Made by a program: the position numbers and the translations under genes. This document shows positions 62,737 to 64,000 of a stretch of DNA of 64,000 nucleotides, piece by piece; positions within the stretch are counted from its first letter, which is position 1; each line of letters opens with the position of its first letter. The notes under the pieces are model-generated. The model was not told the DNA's origin. It ran no database searches and saw only the letters and a list, made by a program, of their open reading frames with translations. The stretch is from Pseudoflavitalea rhizosphaerae (lineage in GTDB: Bacteria > Bacteroidota > Bacteroidia > Chitinophagales > Chitinophagaceae): NCBI RefSeq assembly GCF_003991355.1, contig NZ_RCSU01000002.1:496001-560000 (forward strand). Direction: 5' to 3'.

Positions 62737-64000
62737 TATTTACCTCTTCTTTTGATCCACAGTAACAAACAGAATGCAAGTAGTCCGATGGGTAATACCC
62801 ATTTGAGGAAGATCTTGAATACGGTCCAGGCGCCTGTACCTGTTCGTGCATCGTTATCGGTGGGATCGGGCCTCGTCATATCTATCGGCACTTCATTGTC
62901 AGACAGCCAATAGAAGCTGGCAAGGATCAGGCTGAAATTGGAAGCCATCAGTTCATAGCGCTGCGTTCCCAGTTCGCCATTGCTGATCCAGTCAGCATCG
63001 CCGGTTACCAGTATCTTCTGTGTTTTACCTTTCACAGATCTGCTGAGCGCCACTACTGTTGGGAATGGTTCACTCTTCTCCCCAGCCCCATCGTTGAGCA
63101 CGGTTGAATCGTCGATGAAATTGGTTGTTTCCAGTTCGTTCCATGAATTGGTGGAATCGGAAGTGAACAGGATGGTTGATGCAAATCCCTGTGCAGGTTT
63201 TACTGAGAGCGGGCTGGCGCCGGGCATGGTAACCACTGCATTCCTTTTCCTGACTTCATCCAGGTAGAAAGAGAATGCGGCACCTGCAGCAGTTGGTTTC
63301 ACGGTCAGCAGGTCAGGCTGGTATTTAGTGGAAGGCTCCACCAGAATACCGGGCTCCAGCTGTACGCCCAGCGGGGCCAGCAAAGGATTGATATGCTCCC
63401 TCGATGCGGGTTCTCCCATCACGATCATATTTCCTCCGCGGTCGATATACCGGTTGATGCGGTCCAGTTCTTCCTGGCTCAATGGAGAACGCGGCTCGGC
63501 AATGATGAGTATGCGGATATCATCGGGCACATCATTGGTCAATGGAATATCTTTCACATCGAAGCCCTGGTTGAGCAATGCGTAACGGAAAGTTTTTTCC
63601 TGTGCAATGAGATTGTATCCCCTGTCCTGGAAAGAAGTGCTCTGGCGCTCTCCGTGACCTGTAATGAAACCTACCGTGGGCAGGTCCATCACCAGTCGTT
63701 TGAATGCCGCCGAGATCTCTCTTTCGCTGGGCATTACCTGGTTATCTTCGAATACGCGGAGAAAGGTTTGTTTGCCATCGCCTTTCTGCAGGAGTTTCAC
63801 ATAACGGAATTTTTCGCCGGAGAGGTCCACCTGCTGTTTGATATCGTTATAGGGTTTGATATCGAAATTGAAGTTCATTATTTTGGCGATGGTGTCCATA
63901 CGCTGTTTCCCGTTGAGGTTGGGATATTGCTTATCGAAAACAGGATTGGGCACCAGTTCGTAATAGCGCTCGGTCTTCAGTTTGATCCTGGGCTTAAATC
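62736..64000 (-). CDS. GldG-like ABC transporter auxiliary protein, N-terminus outside the window
   Basis: The frame stays open to the right edge (FKPRIKLKTERYYELVPNPV precedes the first possible internal start), so only the C-terminal about 420 residues are seen. They show the GldG/ABC-transporter substrate-like domain (VGFITGHGERQSTSF, DVPDDIRILIIAEPRSPLSQEELDRI run, RYIDRGGNMIVMGEP, KILVTGDADWISN) and a C-terminal membrane helix followed by WIKRRGK. GldG partners with GldF/GldA-type ABC components in gliding motility or in related unknown export systems. Stop and mutS-like start overlap by one base. Confidence 0.85.
   Translation of the reverse strand, partial: FKPRIKLKTERYYELVPNPVFDKQYPNLNGKQRMDTIAKIMNFNFDIKPYNDIKQQVDLSGEKFRYVKLLQKGDGKQTFLRVFEDNQVMPSEREISAAFKRLVMDLPTVGFITGHGERQSTSFQDRGYNLIAQEKTFRYALLNQGFDVKDIPLTNDVPDDIRILIIAEPRSPLSQEELDRINRYIDRGGNMIVMGEPASREHINPLLAPLGVQLEPGILVEPSTKYQPDLLTVKPTAAGAAFSFYLDEVRKRNAVVTMPGASPLSVKPAQGFASTILFTSDSTNSWNELETTNFIDDSTVLNDGAGEKSEPFPTVVALSRSVKGKTQKILVTGDADWISNGELGTQRYELMASNFSLILASFYWLSDNEVPIDMTRPDPTDNDARTGTGAWTVFKIFLKWVLPIGLLAFCLLLWIKRRGK

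Overview
The window reads as chromosome of a Bacteroidota bacterium, most likely a member of the Chitinophagaceae. Supporting signs are TonB-dependent and beta-barrel outer membrane proteins with carboxypeptidase-like N-terminal domains, an ECF sigma/FecR pair, families typical of the phylum (DUF3857, DUF4270, DUF4294, DUF6089, DUF3347, GSCFA, GldG), a short GT5-only glycogen synthase beside panC, and -7 promoter boxes of the TAnnTTTG type. Coding density is high. I see no rRNA, tRNA, prophage, transposase or CRISPR array.

Layout. 1-7.6 kb: a GH109-type exported Gfo/Idh/MocA protein, a SMUG-like uracil-DNA glycosylase, a lipoprotein SAM hydroxide adenosyltransferase, a chromate transporter, and a flippase/glycosyltransferase/HEAT-like surface-polysaccharide cluster. 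7.7-13.6 kb: three consecutive DUF3857/transglutaminase-like exported proteins, of which only the middle one keeps the catalytic Cys and His. 13.6-22.4 kb: a UbiD decarboxylase, a histidine kinase/LuxR regulator pair, a lone receiver domain without its phospho-acceptor Asp, a DUF6089 outer membrane protein, and an ECF sigma factor with a FecR anti-sigma factor lacking its C-terminal domain. 22.6-31.3 kb: arsR, infC, thrS, a tandem pair of related secreted proteins, a small HigA-like fragment, a TonB receptor and a DUF3347 protein. 31.4-42.7 kb: an ABC-F protein, a patatin/beta-barrel protein, an AT-rich Fic module with a small partner, an outer membrane barrel, a Prc-type protease and glucokinase. 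42.9-57 kb: NUDIX-rlmB-HMG-CoA lyase-GSCFA, metK, a glycogen-synthase-like protein with a DUF4270 lipoprotein, panC-panD, an LPG-synthase-type membrane protein overlapping rfaE2, DUF4294, and ccmE-ccmF. 57-64 kb: an operon running GldG-like protein, a single-chain double MutS ATPase, and an M16 peptidase lipoprotein.

The two observations I rate highest are: (1) a dispersed intergenic element of about 120 bp built from four short GC-rich hairpins inside inverted terminal repeats, with three full and two half copies here and paired stem changes between copies; and (2) the 898-residue protein made of two complete MutS core-plus-ATPase halves. Other items worth a look are the Fic pair in which both proteins carry an inhibitory-type motif, the Asp-less receiver, the two predicted pseudo-transglutaminases, and a CxxxY-type CcmE. 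All assignments come from reading motifs and lengths; no database search was run.
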